Assembly: GCF_025567385.1 (NCBI RefSeq)
Contig: NZ_JAOQJU010000005.1
Span: 1 to 64,000, forward strand
Reading direction: 5' to 3'
Source of the DNA: Claveliimonas acetigenes
Lineage (GTDB): Bacteria; Bacillota; Clostridia; Lachnospirales; Lachnospiraceae
Length of the DNA: 64,000 bases
Within the stretch, counting starts at the first letter, position 1. Each line of letters begins with the position of its first letter. Made by a program: the position numbers and the translations under genes. Below are positions 1-8,389 of this stretch, one piece after another. The notes under the pieces are model-generated. The model had not been told where the DNA came from. It ran no database searches and saw only the letters and a list, made by a program, of their open reading frames with translations.

Positions 1-42
1 ACACCGCCAAAAGCTAATATATCTGCAATTTTCAAGGTTCCG

Positions 43-71
43 ATGGAGCCATTTTTTCAGCTCCATTTTTT
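43..71 (+). terminator. Possible rho-independent terminator at window edge
   Basis: ATGGAGC (43-49) and GCTCCAT (60-66) form a perfect 7-bp stem with a 10-nt loop, followed on the plus strand by a run of T. It would stop transcription entering from the left, beyond the window. No gene is visible in the first 87 bases, so what it serves is unknown. Confidence 0.4.
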
Positions 72-87
72 CATAGACTACTTTACA

Positions 88-1614
88 CTACCTGGTTGGA
101 TCTTTTCTTACTTTTCCGATGAAAATCAAGCTTCGCACTGCTGCCATAATATCAATAGAACCAAGTCCTCGATAAGTGCTCTGTGTTCCGGAAGATTTAT
201 TCAGATGTCCGATCAGCACAATGGCACATCCGGTCTTCTCGGCAATCATTCCCAGTTTTCGGAACACCGGACGCACTTCATTTGCCCGGTTCATATCCAC
301 ATCTGCTCCAATAAATGCCTGTACCGGATCAATGATTACAAGCCGCACTCGATTCTGTCTGACTGCTTTTTCAATTCGATCATCAGATAGGGTTAATGCT
401 TCTTCCGTATCATCAATTACCATAACCCGGCTCAGATCTGCTCCTGCTTCTATCAGTCTTGGCTTGATAGTGTCACCCATACCGTCCTCTGCTGTCTGAT
501 AAATTACATTGAACGGTTCAATATCTTCCATATTAGGAAATAACTTTCGATTGGTACAAGCTGCCGTCAGCATCATTGCAAAATAAGTTTTTCCTTCTCC
601 CGGATTGCCCTGAATGATTGTCAGTTTTCCAAATGGAATATAAGGAAACCACAACCACTCCACACTGGTCTGCTTAATATCTTCATAACATAACATCGGC
701 ACCAGTTCTTCTGCTTCTGGTACTTTTATTGTGATTGTTTCTGCGATTGCTTTCTTTCTGTCAGTATTTTTATCACAGAGGATTTCATTCCAGTCTTTTC
801 GCGATGGTTTCAGACGAATTACACTGTATCCTTCTGAGATTTCTCCTGCCAGTTTCTCACAAGCCTCATTCCCTGCCTGGTCATTATCCAGGCACAGGAA
901 AACAGAAGTAATCTGAGGGCGTTCAGAAAGAAAGGTCATCAGTGCCACACTGGAGACTCCACCCAGACTCAGGTAGCTGCGTTTCTTCCAGTCTTTGGGA
1001 AACAACTGAATAAAAGAGAGCAGATCAATGGCTGCTTCAAACACAAACAACTGATTATCCGTTCCTCTGTGGCAAAATCCAAAAGCTTTATCAGAACCGG
1101 CTACATCTCCACGATATTTCATTTCACCAGTTCCACGGCAATGTGCATATCTTGGAATACCATCTGCATCTCTGCCGATAAATACAACATTATGATGCTT
1201 CTTTTCTTCGTAAATATCTCCTCTGACAATCCATTCCATCACCAGATTTTTCTCAAGCTCTCTGCTTTCTGTCAGATACTTTACAATCATTTCATTATCT
1301 TTATTTTTCTCCGGTAATCGGAAGTCTTTTGACGGGGCGGGGCAGGACTTCTGCCTGCCTTCGCCTTCTTCCCCGATCAGCATTTTCACTGCTTCCGGGA
1401 ATGTTGCATAATAAAATTCCATTACAAAATCTACCGGATAACCTCCTTTACTCTGACTATGCCGATACCATCGGTTTCCGGATATCGTTACACTGTCATG
1501 CTTTTTCCAACGGTATTCTCTGCCACTTTTTACCAACTGTTCTCCCTGTTCGTTCAGGAAAGAAACAAGATCGGTCTGGTTTGCTCTTGCAATCTGTTCT
1601 TCTGTATACTGCAT
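88..1614 (-). CDS. Toprim/AAA-ATPase replication protein of a mobile element, C-terminally truncated
   Basis: The N-terminal ~85 residues resemble the DUF3991/CHC2-like domain of plasmid and ICE primases. A Toprim-like domain follows, with an EAAIDLLSF segment and an acidic DNDQAG motif. The second half is an AAA_25/RepA-type ATPase with Walker A GNPGEGKT and a Walker B-like strand LVIIDPVQAF. Such proteins couple priming and helicase activity during replication of mobile elements. The frame stops right after GKVRKDPTR, where I would expect further conserved ATPase core sequence, so the tail appears lost at the edge of the island. Start: the third ATG of the ATGATGAAAATG cluster has better spacing to AGGAAAGG. 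Domain calls are by recognition; the exact family is uncertain. Confidence 0.72.
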   Translation of the reverse strand: MQYTEEQIARANQTDLVSFLNEQGEQLVKSGREYRWKKHDSVTISGNRWYRHSQSKGGYPVDFVMEFYYATFPEAVKMLIGEEGEGRQKSCPAPSKDFRLPEKNKDNEMIVKYLTESRELEKNLVMEWIVRGDIYEEKKHHNVVFIGRDADGIPRYAHCRGTGEMKYRGDVAGSDKAFGFCHRGTDNQLFVFEAAIDLLSFIQLFPKDWKKRSYLSLGGVSSVALMTFLSERPQITSVFLCLDNDQAGNEACEKLAGEISEGYSVIRLKPSRKDWNEILCDKNTDRKKAIAETITIKVPEAEELVPMLCYEDIKQTSVEWLWFPYIPFGKLTIIQGNPGEGKTYFAMMLTAACTNRKLFPNMEDIEPFNVIYQTAEDGMGDTIKPRLIEAGADLSRVMVIDDTEEALTLSDDRIEKAVRQNRVRLVIIDPVQAFIGADVDMNRANEVRPVFRKLGMIAEKTGCAIVLIGHLNKSSGTQSTYRGLGSIDIMAAVRSLIFIGKVRKDPTR

Positions 1615-1652
1615 TTTCATCATCCTTTCCTATCTGTCCTGTTGACAGACTG

Positions 1653-3380
1653 TTATAAACTCATCTCATGGTTCCGTTTTTCCCTCACTGCCTGTTGTTT
1701 TGCATCACGCTCTGCACACTCTTTCTTCTTTTCATCCAATTTTCTCAGAAGAGAAGTCTTCTTTTCTGGCTTCTTCTCCTGCTGATTCACCGGCTGTTGC
1801 TCTGCTTTACCGCTTTCTTCAAAAATATCTTCCGTCTGAGCTGCGTGAAATGCTGGGAACTTTGTCTGCTTCTCGCTTTTTTCTTCTGAACGCCCGGAAG
1901 TATCTGCTTCTGCCATTTCCCGGTCACGTCTGGCAATATCTGCACAGGTCTGTACTTTTTTCACAAAAGCCAACTCATCTTGATATGGCTGCTTATCTGC
2001 TTTCAGCTCTTCGATCGCTGTCCGGAGTTCTTCTTTTTCCCGTTTCCATCTGGCAGTTGGCACTTTTCCATTTTTATCCAGATGCTGTTTCAGCTCCCGT
2101 TCACATTTGCGATAGTAATTGATTTCTTTCTTATGCTGCTGGTAATATTTCTCCCTTCTTTTCTGAAAATAGAAACGGTTATATTCATCAATCAATGGCT
2201 GGTTTATCTTTATTACTTCTGCCATCTTTTGTAGATTTTCCAGTTTCTTTAACTGATCTCGCTTTTCGGAAATCTCTTTTTTACTGACTGATACAACACC
2301 ATTCAGTTCATCAATCCGTTCCTTCAAGTCATCCATTGTCTCTATCTGATGTGTCTGAAGATAATTGATAGACTTTGCAAACTCCTGTAAGTTGGAGAGA
2401 TTCTTCCCTCTCCGTTTCATCTCCGCATAGAAATTTGGGAGCGGTAGTCTGCCCTGTGTCTTTTTATCATAATAATCTTGCAGGCTTTCCAGAAGTGTAG
2501 GGTTCTGTCTGCGATCCAGTTCTACCTTCATTTCTTCATAAGCTGTCTTCATCCACTGAATGGATTCTTTCAAAGAAATAAACATCTGATTGAACTGTCG
2601 AATAGCTCTGTTCAGTTCCCCGATGATTGTTTTAATCCCCTTTTTCTCCATCGCCCGAACTTCATATCCCTCATGTATGGTCGGAATCAAGTCAATTCCC
2701 TGCTCTTTGTAAGAACGGTGATCAATTCTGGCTGCCATGTGGCACTCCCGGAATTTTTCATTTACTTTCTCCGTCCACGCTCTTCTCCATTCCTTTAAAA
2801 GCTCCGGATCATTCCACCCGGTAGTGGAAACAGCATTGAATATATCCTTCCCTTTAGCATCTTTTATCCGGTTTCCATCTTCATCCAGAACATATTCCCG
2901 TTTCTGCTTGTTGCCCCATCTTCCATCTTCTGTAAAAGGACGGATTGGAGCAAGTACATGAAAATGTGGATTATCTGGTTCATCCTCATTCTTTGATTTT
3001 CCCTCATGAACTGCCAGATCTACAATCATGCCATGTGCTACGAACTGCTCCCGGCAAAACGCTCTTGCCAGTTCTATATTTTCATCTAGCGTCAGTTCAT
3101 TTTGCAAAGCAATATCAAAAGAATAAGCTAACTGTGCCCGTTTACTTTTCTCCACCTTTTCTACCTCATTCCAGAGTGTTTCCCGATCAGTCAGACGTTC
3201 CGGCACATATTCCGGCGTCAGAATTTCTGTGAAAACTACTCCAGACTTTTTTGTATAGTCATGCGTCTGTCCATAATAATCGTTATAAAGCTTCTGCCCC
3301 GAAATATACGCTGCGGAATTAACCACTGTCTGACCTTTTCCTCTGGACACCTGCTTTACCGAAAAATGATACAATGCCAT
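1653..3380 (-). CDS. mobA: MobA/MobL-family conjugative relaxase
   Basis: The protein is 575 aa. The N-terminus (MALYHFSVKQVSRGKGQ) and SAAYISG are typical of MobA/MobL (MOBQ) relaxases, which nick oriT and carry the strand into the recipient. The metal-binding histidine motif is NPHFHVLAPIRP near residue 140. A long charged coiled-coil-rich C-terminal half (about residues 250-575) follows; it replaces any primase or helicase domain. The gene overlaps the stop of the upstream DUF3847 gene by one base, so the two are translationally coupled. A matching candidate oriT lies upstream at about 4.0 kb. No coupling protein or secretion genes are present, so transfer would need a helper element. Confidence 0.9.
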   Translation of the reverse strand: MALYHFSVKQVSRGKGQTVVNSAAYISGQKLYNDYYGQTHDYTKKSGVVFTEILTPEYVPERLTDRETLWNEVEKVEKSKRAQLAYSFDIALQNELTLDENIELARAFCREQFVAHGMIVDLAVHEGKSKNEDEPDNPHFHVLAPIRPFTEDGRWGNKQKREYVLDEDGNRIKDAKGKDIFNAVSTTGWNDPELLKEWRRAWTEKVNEKFRECHMAARIDHRSYKEQGIDLIPTIHEGYEVRAMEKKGIKTIIGELNRAIRQFNQMFISLKESIQWMKTAYEEMKVELDRRQNPTLLESLQDYYDKKTQGRLPLPNFYAEMKRRGKNLSNLQEFAKSINYLQTHQIETMDDLKERIDELNGVVSVSKKEISEKRDQLKKLENLQKMAEVIKINQPLIDEYNRFYFQKRREKYYQQHKKEINYYRKCERELKQHLDKNGKVPTARWKREKEELRTAIEELKADKQPYQDELAFVKKVQTCADIARRDREMAEADTSGRSEEKSEKQTKFPAFHAAQTEDIFEESGKAEQQPVNQQEKKPEKKTSLLRKLDEKKKECAERDAKQQAVREKRNHEMSL

Positions 3381-3745
3381 TAACTGTCATCTCCTTTTTC
3401 TGCTCTTTCAACTGCTTCTGCAATCTGCTGTTGCTCTTTGTGTAAGGCTGCTATGTAAACCTGTCGCACAATACTCTTGTTGTAACTACTGTTCTGCAAC
3501 TGTTCCATAACATCCTGAACTTCTTCCTGTTCCAAATCTCTGGATAATGGAAATGCTTTTTCAAACTCTGCTCCTTTAACGATCAATCTGTGGGAACGTT
3601 CCTTTCGCTCCACTATCCTTTTCCTCTGTTCAAGAATATTTTTATTGTGGATCGCATGTTCCAGTTCCTTTTTACTTTTTTCCATGTTGGCTCTCAGTTC
3701 TTCCAATGACATGGATTCATATTTCGGATTTTTTGCTCTGCTCAC
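3380..3745 (-). CDS. DUF3847-type mobilization accessory protein
   Basis: This 121-aa, highly charged, mostly helical protein has a central RKERSHRLIVKGAEFEKAFP segment characteristic of the DUF3847 family, which is usually encoded directly upstream of MobA/MobL relaxases. Its biochemical role is not established; an auxiliary role at oriT is inference from position. The first ~45 residues predict a coiled coil (SLEELRANMEKSKKELEHAI). The stop overlaps the mobA start, and a GGAGGACAGG ribosome binding site precedes the ATG. Confidence 0.7.
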   Translation of the reverse strand: MSRAKNPKYESMSLEELRANMEKSKKELEHAIHNKNILEQRKRIVERKERSHRLIVKGAEFEKAFPLSRDLEQEEVQDVMEQLQNSSYNKSIVRQVYIAALHKEQQQIAEAVERAEKGDDS

Positions 3746-3811
3746 TTTCCTGTCCTCCTTTTTCTGTAAACAAAAAGAACCGGTCTTCTCATAAATGCCG
3801 ATTCCTGGATA

Positions 3812-3857
3812 TAAAAAACAGAGGTCGTTGTTTCACAATAAAGAAATACTGACCTCC
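3812..3857 (-). terminator. Possible terminator or structured leader upstream of the DUF3847-mobA pair
   Basis: On the minus strand GAGGTC (3856-3851) and GACCTC (3826-3821) pair around a 24-nt loop and are followed by six T. This separates the ssb/xre transcription unit from DUF3847-mobA. The stem is short and the loop long, so the assignment is weak. Confidence 0.3.
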
Positions 3858-3905
3858 GCAATTTTAAAATAGATTAGTTATTACAATAGGATAGGCTTCT
3901 TGCCG

Positions 3906-3926
3906 CAAGGGGAAATTATCCCCTTG
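3906..3926. repeat. Perfect 7-bp hairpin in the mob upstream region
   Basis: CAAGGGG (3906-3912) and CCCCTTG (3920-3926) flank a 7-nt AT-rich loop. It lies between the relaxase operon and the candidate nick site and may be a protein-binding hairpin of the transfer origin. No T-run follows on either strand, so it is not a terminator. Confidence 0.5.
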
Positions 3927-4000
3927 TACGAAATCTATGATTTCGCTATATTCCCGGATTGAAATTCTTCAAAGTCAGGAATGGCACCGCAGGTCGCACG

Positions 4001-4054
4001 ATACAGGCAGATGTAATTGCCTGTATAGAAGTGCGCTCTTAGCTTTGCTAAGAG
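4001..4054 (+). other. oriT: Candidate origin of transfer (oriT) for the MobA/L relaxase
   Basis: A perfect 9-bp inverted repeat, ATACAGGCA (4001-4009) / TGCCTGTAT (4018-4026), is followed four bases later by AAGTGCGCTCTTA (4029-4041). MOBQ origins of the RSF1010/pIP501 type have the same layout: an inverted repeat and then a TAAGTGCGCCCT-like nick core. A second perfect hairpin, CTCTTAGC / GCTAAGAG (4036-4054), overlaps the core. The site lies upstream of the relaxase operon, as expected. By analogy the nick would be near GTGCG/CTCTT on the plus strand. The nick position and relaxase specificity are inferred. Confidence 0.68.
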
Positions 4055-4081
4055 AATTATGCCGTATCCGGCTTGCTATCT

Positions 4082-4282
4082 TTAATCTGTAAATTCCATC
4101 ATCTCGTCAATAGTACAATCCATTTTCTTACAAATTTTCTCGACTGTTTCCATTGATACATATTGATTTTTTCCCATCCGGGCAAGGATATTTGCACTAA
4201 TCCCGGTGAGGTGTTGCATTTCTATTCGCTTCATATTTTTATCAATGAGCTGTTTCCACAATCTGTTATAACTTACACTCAT
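4082..4282 (-). CDS. Small XRE/Cro-CI-family DNA-binding regulator
   Basis: This 66-aa single-domain helix-turn-helix protein begins MSVSYNRLWKQLIDKNM. Its recognition region (MQHLTGISANILARMGKNQYVSMETVEKICKKM) is typical of the short YozG-like XRE proteins common on Firmicute mobile elements. I prefer this start over an ATG 15 bases upstream because the family begins here. It sits downstream of ssb with a short gap and probably shares its transcript. It is likely a local repressor of element genes; the target is unknown. Confidence 0.75.
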   Translation of the reverse strand: MSVSYNRLWKQLIDKNMKRIEMQHLTGISANILARMGKNQYVSMETVEKICKKMDCTIDEMMEFTD

Positions 4283-4323
4283 AAATAACCTCCACATTTT
4301 TATTAGACAGATTTCTGCTTTTA

Positions 4324-4734
4324 TTAGTCAAACGGATTTTCTCCATCCTTCGCTTCCATAAATCCGTCTTTATCTGTTTTCGGAGTTTCTGATGAATCTG
4401 CTCCAGCACCGCTGTCCTTGTTCTGGGCAAATTCATGTTCTTCCACAATCACATCTGTGGTATAAATCGTCTTTCCATCCTTATCCTTATAACTGCCAGT
4501 GCTGATGCGACCACCGATCACAATCCGCATTCCCTTGTGAAGATATTTCTGTGCAAACTCTGCACTCTTACCAAATGTTACACACGAAATAAAATCCGCT
4601 TCCTGTTCACCATCACGTTTATATTTTCTGTTCACTGCCAGTGTATATCTTGCTACTGCCATATCATTATCTTTTCCGGCATATTTGATCTCCGGATTCT
4701 TTGTCAGTCTTCCCATTAAAATCACTCTATTCAT
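4324..4734 (-). CDS. ssb: Single-stranded DNA-binding protein (element-borne SSB)
   Basis: The 136-aa protein has an OB fold beginning MNRVILMGRLTKNPEIKY, with the typical VARYTLAVNRKYKRDGEQEADFISC core and the KGMRIVIGGRISTGSYKDKDG strand region. A disordered linker leads to an acidic tail ending GENPFD; SSB tails usually end in DIPF, and this one carries an extra Asp. It coats single-stranded DNA during replication or conjugative transfer of the element. Being next to a relaxase and Toprim/AAA protein rather than between rpsF and rpsR, it is the accessory and not the housekeeping copy. Confidence 0.9.
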   Translation of the reverse strand: MNRVILMGRLTKNPEIKYAGKDNDMAVARYTLAVNRKYKRDGEQEADFISCVTFGKSAEFAQKYLHKGMRIVIGGRISTGSYKDKDGKTIYTTDVIVEEHEFAQNKDSGAGADSSETPKTDKDGFMEAKDGENPFD

Positions 4735-5391
4735 AGTTTTTACGTCCTTTCCGGGTATGATACCCTTTAATCATTGTTATTAGTTACTTGTTGCATCAGC
4801 GGTCTATTGTGCGTTTCCCTGTCACCTGCAGCCGTCTCAGACTGCCTCTGCCTGCATACACAGGTCACTGATCATAAGGCTTTGATCAACCGCCCATCAT
4901 CGGGAGTGTCATTATGATTCCGCTTGCTTTCAGAAAAAGAAAGGTCATGGCAGAACTCCTGGTAGGCTTTCAGGGTGCACTTATCAATTGTCAAGGTTCA
5001 ACAAAGGAACATTCCAAAACGTCCTCTAATTACTAAAGTCAAATGACTTTGCAAGATGCAAAAGATTCGTGATATTTTTTTACATTTTTATCATTTTTTC
5101 TTTTACTTTCGTTAGTCCCTTCATATACTCTGTATTGGGAGCGACAAAATCGGACATGATTTTGGGAAATTTTGAAAAATAATTATTCCTCTACCTATAA
5201 AGCGTTGGAAATGGTATTTACCAACCCCTTTTTGCAAGTTTTTTGTACATAAATGAAATACTTCTTCGCTAGTTGCATATTCCAGAGAACGTGAGGACAT
5301 GGATTTTCTTGAAAAATCATTTTTCCACTAATCACATGTGGCAGAATGTATAAAGTCAGATGATTTTGAAAAAAAGCAAAAAAATAGGACG
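4735..5391. other. Non-coding stretch between ssb and the IS element
   Basis: I see no supportable gene in these roughly 650 bases. A compact palindrome, GGGTAT-G-ATACCC (4753-4765), lies just 5' of the ssb ribosome binding site and could be an operator. Two near-identical 18-bp sequences (annotated separately) occur at about 5034 and 5351. The rest is AT-rich leader-like sequence. Confidence 0.5.
5034..5368. repeat. Pair of 18-bp direct repeats centred on an imperfect palindrome
   Basis: TAAAGTCAAATGACTTTG (5034-5051) and TAAAGTCAGATGATTTTG (5351-5368) differ by two transitions. In the first copy AAAGTCA/TGACTTT is a perfect 7-bp inverted repeat with a 2-bp centre. They lie about 317 bp apart in the non-coding region upstream of ssb, consistent with regulator or replication-initiator sites; no partner can be named. 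Confidence 0.4.
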
Positions 5392-5504
5392 TGTGAAAAA
5401 ACGAAAGTTTTTCATGCGTCCTTTTTCTTATAAATACAACAGTAGTTATATTTCACAAAAAAGCGTATAATCCCCCTTCCCCCATGAGAATGCCATTATG
5501 AATC

Positions 5505-7082
5505 CTATGCGGCAGTTGCAACTTTTTTTTGCTTGTTGTGATATTTATAAAGATTGTGTCCGATAGAAACAAGAAATACTTCAAGCAGGACGGATTTTAT
5601 TCCTCTTCGCACAATTCTTTTGTACCAACGATCGTTTTTTAGGATACCAAATGTACCTTCTGCCTGAATGGATCTGTTCATCCTTAGAAGTGCTCCCTGG
5701 ATACTTTCGAGATTTTTAACTACTTCCTGGTGCATCGCTGTAAGTTCACGGTTAATCCTCACAGTACGATTCTTATCCGTCTTTTTACATTGTTCTGCGT
5801 ACGGACATTCAGAACAATCTTCACACTGATATACTTCTTCCTGACGACCATACTTGTTTCCCTTTACGTTTTTACGATATTGAAGATAAAATTTTTTCCC
5901 GTTTGGGCAACGCATGATTCCGTCTTCACCAATTGGAAAATTTACTGCTCGGAATGGATCTTCATGATACTTCCTGTCAGTAGTCTCTTTTTTGAACATG
6001 GTGAATTTCATATACTTTTCCATTCCATGCTGCTCACAAAAAATATAATTGTTGTAAGAACCATATCCGGCATCTGCCACTGGATACTTCGGATAAAAGC
6101 CATATGTAGTATAAAACTTGTTCATCAACGGAACAAAACAATCCATATCTGAGCGATACTGATTTACATCAACAACAGCAATGTATTCATCTGCAACACC
6201 AACCTGTACATTATAAGCCGGAAGCAGCTGGTCATTTCCCATGTAATCTGTCTTGATTCGCATAAAAGTAGCCGAATGATCTGTTTTCGAGTAGCTGTTA
6301 CGATCCTCCCCACAGATTTTGATTTTTTCCATGTATTCTTCTAACTTAGCAGCATACTCCCTGAGTTTCTCATAATGCCGTTGCTGTGTAGTTTTGCGAT
6401 GTCCCCTGCCATGAACAAACGCAGTTTCATCAATCTGCCAGGCTTCTGCATACTGTTCTGCAGCTCCTTTCAGATAATCTGGCGCATACTCACTATTGAT
6501 ACAAAGCTTTATCCCTGTACATGTCAGTTCTTCATTGATTTCCTCAAAAAGTGTAGTAATCTTATCGAAGAGACGGTATCTAGATTTTTCTGTTGATTTT
6601 TTCCATACCCAGGAATATTTATTTGCATTTGCTTCAAACTTGGATCCATCGATGTATAGGTGTTGGAGATCCACATGTTCTGTCTCGAAAATTTTTTTGT
6701 TTATGTCTTGAAATATCTCTTCAATGGAATCAGCAAGTACCTCGTTAATGAAGTAACCGAAGGTACGATAAGAAGGTGTTTGATGATCCATGAGATACAT
6801 GAAGCGGAGATTGACTTTACACTGATCCTCCAGTTCACGTAATGATATATAGCCATTCGCCATAAATCCAAACAAAACTGTCTTCAGCATGCTGACCGGG
6901 TCATATCTGAGTCTTCCTGTATAATGTTGCGGAATATTTTTCAGATATTTCTCCAGTTCGATTCCTCCCATAAATCTGTCAAAAGTCAGCACTGGATCAC
7001 AGATGTCCAGATAATCTTGAATTAGCATTGGCAAAATTGCCTGTTTTGGGTTAGAATAGATTATGTTATTATTTTTTGTCAC
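5505..7082 (-). CDS. IS1182-family DDE transposase
   Basis: The 525-aa protein is full length for the family. An N-terminal DUF772-type region (residues ~45-110, RLRYDPVSMLKTVLFGFMANGYISLRE) precedes a DDE nuclease core. The likely catalytic acids are in LYIDGSKFEAN, PVADAGYGSYNNY and AEGTFGILK. A C-terminal cysteine cluster (CEDCSECPYAEQC) precedes the last acidic residue, as in other IS1182 transposases. No frameshift or premature stop is present, so the enzyme may be active. It catalyses movement of the surrounding IS. Confidence 0.92.
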   Translation of the reverse strand: MTKNNNIIYSNPKQAILPMLIQDYLDICDPVLTFDRFMGGIELEKYLKNIPQHYTGRLRYDPVSMLKTVLFGFMANGYISLRELEDQCKVNLRFMYLMDHQTPSYRTFGYFINEVLADSIEEIFQDINKKIFETEHVDLQHLYIDGSKFEANANKYSWVWKKSTEKSRYRLFDKITTLFEEINEELTCTGIKLCINSEYAPDYLKGAAEQYAEAWQIDETAFVHGRGHRKTTQQRHYEKLREYAAKLEEYMEKIKICGEDRNSYSKTDHSATFMRIKTDYMGNDQLLPAYNVQVGVADEYIAVVDVNQYRSDMDCFVPLMNKFYTTYGFYPKYPVADAGYGSYNNYIFCEQHGMEKYMKFTMFKKETTDRKYHEDPFRAVNFPIGEDGIMRCPNGKKFYLQYRKNVKGNKYGRQEEVYQCEDCSECPYAEQCKKTDKNRTVRINRELTAMHQEVVKNLESIQGALLRMNRSIQAEGTFGILKNDRWYKRIVRRGIKSVLLEVFLVSIGHNLYKYHNKQKKVATAA

Positions 7083-7109
7083 AAATTAATTATAACAGAA
7101 AGAAAGACC

Positions 7110-7143
7110 TTGAGTTCAATATAAACTCTTGGTCTTTCTTTTT
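7110..7143 (-). repeat. Inverted repeat upstream of the transposase gene
   Basis: AAAGAAAGACC and GGTCTTTCTTT, with further pairing of GAGTT/AACTC inside, form a long hairpin between the right IS end and the transposase start. Such structures at IS ends commonly limit read-through transcription from outside into the transposase. Here transcription from the right would meet this hairpin and a T-rich stretch before the start codon. Confidence 0.45.
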
Positions 7144-7185
7144 TTCGGGACTATTCTTTTTTCACAGCCCCCTTTGGGGTAATCA

Positions 7186-7795
7186 TTATTTTTCTTTTGT
7201 CAATTTCTGATACATTCTCATTAATTCAGCAACACAGTCTGCTTCTGACATTTTAATGCTAAATCCATAAGCATGCATCACTGCTCTGTTATTTGCTTTA
7301 TGTGCTTTCAGTAATTCTGTTGGCATTGTCAAAGGATCATAAAGATCTGCAAGATTGCTATCTGTATAAAGTGCTCTAGCATTCAAGATAGCCTGTGCCG
7401 TTTTTCTTATCTTTTCCTTTTGATCATTTGTTGGAGAAGGCCAAGGGAAATTATTATAAACAATCATATTAGAATAACTATAATCACTCTTTAGTCGACC
7501 ACATACTGCTCTGGTCCATGCCATATGAACATTGGACATTAGTATTCCAAACTCGTAACTTGTGGCTGACGGCATTGTAAAAAGTTTATCGCCTGGAATT
7601 ATTTCTCCTTCAAGATAATCCATCGGAATATATCTTCTGTTTTGCGAAGACACCTTTGGTATTGCAATATATGGCGAATACTGTGCAAGTTCTTTCCGTT
7701 GTCTTTCATCAAGCAAAAGTATCAACTTTTCTCCAATCTCTCTGCCGGATTCAGATATATCAAATACAGCTAATTTCTCATATTTTCATCTCACA
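7186..7795 (-). pseudogene. C-terminal fragment of an MmeI-like (type IIL-like) DNA methyltransferase
   Basis: About 200 residues survive, from a KYEKLAVFDISESGREIGEKL segment to the natural-looking stop. Segments such as RRYIPMDYL, IPGDKLFTMPSATSYEFGIL, MAWTRAVCGRLKSDYSYS and VYNNFPWP are characteristic of the target-recognition and C-terminal part of large MmeI-type methyltransferases. These enzymes are normally 900 residues or more. The entire N-terminal nuclease and methyltransferase portion is absent: an in-frame TGA lies just upstream (about 7798) and unrelated DNA follows. This is a remnant of a restriction-modification gene with the IS inserted close to its 3' side. Confidence 0.72.
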
Positions 7796-7887
7796 ATTAA
7801 CCCTATATATTTGCTGTGCGACGTTTTTTTTTCTTTTGCCGTCGAGTGGCAGATGTTTTATACTATGTCACTTTCATAAAGTTCTCT

Positions 7888-8385
7888 TTATCCTTTATTA
7901 CTTTTCTGTTTTGTCTGATTTAAAAGCAAGATAACCAAAACAGAAATAGCTATACTGCATAGAATGTATGTCCAATTCAAATATGATAGATTGATTAAAT
8001 TCTGTGCTGATTGATTTTTAATGAAGTTTGTGTATGATGCGTTACTCTTAATCGCTTCCATAACTCCTAAAACATTTATCGGGCTTAAATTGTATAAGTA
8101 CGCACCAAATAAATATATCGCTATTTTTTCAACAATGGACGGTATTAAAATAGCCGATGCAGAAAGCCATAATGGACATTGCTTGTGGGATTTCTGTAAA
8201 TATACTGCCCCCAAAAGATATGGCAATACCGCAAGGCAACAGCCCAAAATGACAATATTCTGATGAAGCCCAAAGAGGGCGAAGAATACACGGATAAAAA
8301 GATATGTTCCAAATATAATCAACCAATCAATGAGCAAGCCTTTTATTGGTGTGCGCTCTTTTATTGTTTCGTTTTGTAACTGCAT
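7888..8385 (-). CDS. Small multi-pass membrane protein of the Bce module
   Basis: The 165-aa protein has about four hydrophobic segments (LLIDWLIIFGTYLFIRVFF; IVILGCCLAVLPYLLGAVYL; SAILIPSIVEKIAIYLFGAY; YILCSIAISVLVILLL). I do not recognise a named family. The start MQLQNETIK is chosen because GGGAGG lies nine bases upstream, overlapping the bceS stop. Its place as last gene of the bce operon suggests a role in peptide resistance or sensing, but this is positional inference only. Confidence 0.6.
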   Translation of the reverse strand: MQLQNETIKERTPIKGLLIDWLIIFGTYLFIRVFFALFGLHQNIVILGCCLAVLPYLLGAVYLQKSHKQCPLWLSASAILIPSIVEKIAIYLFGAYLYNLSPINVLGVMEAIKSNASYTNFIKNQSAQNLINLSYLNWTYILCSIAISVLVILLLNQTKQKSNKG

Positions 8386-8389
8386 TTCA

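Larger units (their letters stand above)
5392..7166 (-). mobile_element. IS1182-family insertion sequence, apparently intact
   Basis: A single full-length transposase gene is bounded by imperfect inverted repeats. TGTGAAAAAACGAAAGT on the left (5392-5408) matches TGTGAAAAAAGAATAGT read from the right end (7166-7150) at 14 of 17 positions. That gives about 1.78 kb, within the usual IS1182 range. Both ends sit in hairpin-forming sequence (AGGACG...CGTCCT around 5386-5421 on the left, CCCC-CTTT-GGGG just outside the right end). I see no clear target duplication. The right end abuts a truncated methyltransferase gene. End positions are my estimate and could be off by several bases. Confidence 0.75.
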
